NCBI GenBank assembly: GCA_012511095.1
Contig: JAAZGT010000169.1
Span: 1 to 12,981, forward strand
Direction: 5' to 3'
Length of the DNA stretch: 12,981 nucleotides
DNA from: Alcaligenaceae bacterium
GTDB lineage: Bacteria > Pseudomonadota > Gammaproteobacteria > Burkholderiales > Burkholderiaceae_B
Part shown: piece by piece, positions 12,826-12,981 of the stretch
How positions within the stretch are numbered: the stretch's first letter is position 1
How the letters are laid out: every line of letters starts with the position of its first letter
Made by a program: the position numbers and the translations under genes
Notes under the pieces: generated by a model
Database searches by the model: none
What the model saw: only the letters and a program-made list of their open reading frames with translations
What the model was told of the DNA's origin: nothing

Positions 12826-12981
12826 ATGTTTTTTAATAGTCGTCCGAAGAAGATTTAAAAAGTTGCTCACACCCCCTACGTCAATATCAGGTGAAAACTC
12901 CTCTTCAAAAGCCCTCTCTAAATCAGTGGAGAACTCTGACTCAAAGTGATTTATCTCTCTTAATAAGTCAATTAAATCTGC
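12808..12981 (-). CDS. Unrecognised protein, C-terminal 57 residues (truncated by window edge)
   Basis: On the minus strand the frame is open from the window edge to a TAA at 12808-12810. The visible 57 residues are acidic and Leu/Phe/Glu-rich in the first part (ADLIDLLREINHFESEFSTD) and end '...NFLNLLRTTIKKHYPTID'. This looks like an alpha-helical C-terminus, but I recognise no family or motif. The three Arg codons are AGA, AGG and CGG, and ATA and GGG also occur, whereas the core genes in this window use mostly CGT/CGC. The sample is small, but this fits a gene of different origin. Its end faces tRNA-Ser, a common type of integration site. That it is a real gene rests only on the open frame and the composition. 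Confidence 0.55.
   Translation of the reverse strand, partial: ADLIDLLREINHFESEFSTDLERAFEEEFSPDIDVGGVSNFLNLLRTTIKKHYPTID

Noticed and set aside
1..12981. CRISPR array, insertion sequence or multi-gene defence system
   Set aside because: No regularly spaced repeats, transposase frames or defence-type genes were found; all long genes are recognisable housekeeping genes.

Overview
The window reads as an ordinary, densely packed chromosomal core region of a beta-proteobacterium. The gene order rplM-rpsI-argC-(membrane/coiled-coil protein)-erpA-anmK-tyrS, and separately glyA-nrdR-ribD-ribE, fits Burkholderiales of the Alcaligenaceae type. The base composition is moderate (roughly mid-40s % GC by eye), so a low-GC member of that group is likely. 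This assignment is from gene order and protein similarity by memory, not from a search.

Layout: (1) 1-659, 3' part of pmbA/tldE. (2) 745-1842, a stand-alone Tat-exported TRAP-type solute-binding protein, closed by two tandem terminator-like hairpins. (3) 2059-2891, the ribosomal protein pair rplM-rpsI with nearly identical translation starts, closed by a strong terminator. (4) A 350-bp gap with small inverted repeats, then argC and a membrane-anchored coiled-coil protein (DUF6776-like), then erpA behind a palindrome-containing promoter region. (5) anmK on the minus strand, converging on erpA and divergent from tyrS. (6) tyrS, a PEBP (YbhB/YbcL-type) gene and glyA, all plus strand. (7) nrdR-ribD-ribE in tight succession, ending in a terminator. 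(8) A tRNA-Ser(GGA) gene with its own promoter and an unusual hairpin in its 5' leader. (9) The last ~290 bp hold a small hairpin and the 3' end of an unrecognised minus-strand gene whose Arg codons differ from the core genes.

Functionally the region is housekeeping: translation (rplM, rpsI, tyrS, tRNA-Ser), arginine synthesis (argC), Fe-S cluster delivery (erpA), peptidoglycan recycling (anmK), one-carbon metabolism (glyA), control of ribonucleotide reductase (nrdR), riboflavin synthesis (ribD, ribE), peptide/protein maturation (pmbA) and organic acid uptake (TRAP receptor). I did not find a convincing new multi-gene system. The points most worth a second look are the structured leader of tRNA-Ser, the unknown gene beyond that tRNA (a possible island edge), the palindrome in front of erpA, the hairpin covering the only ribosome-binding-like sequence of nrdR, and the long GC-rich hairpin coded inside the end of anmK.
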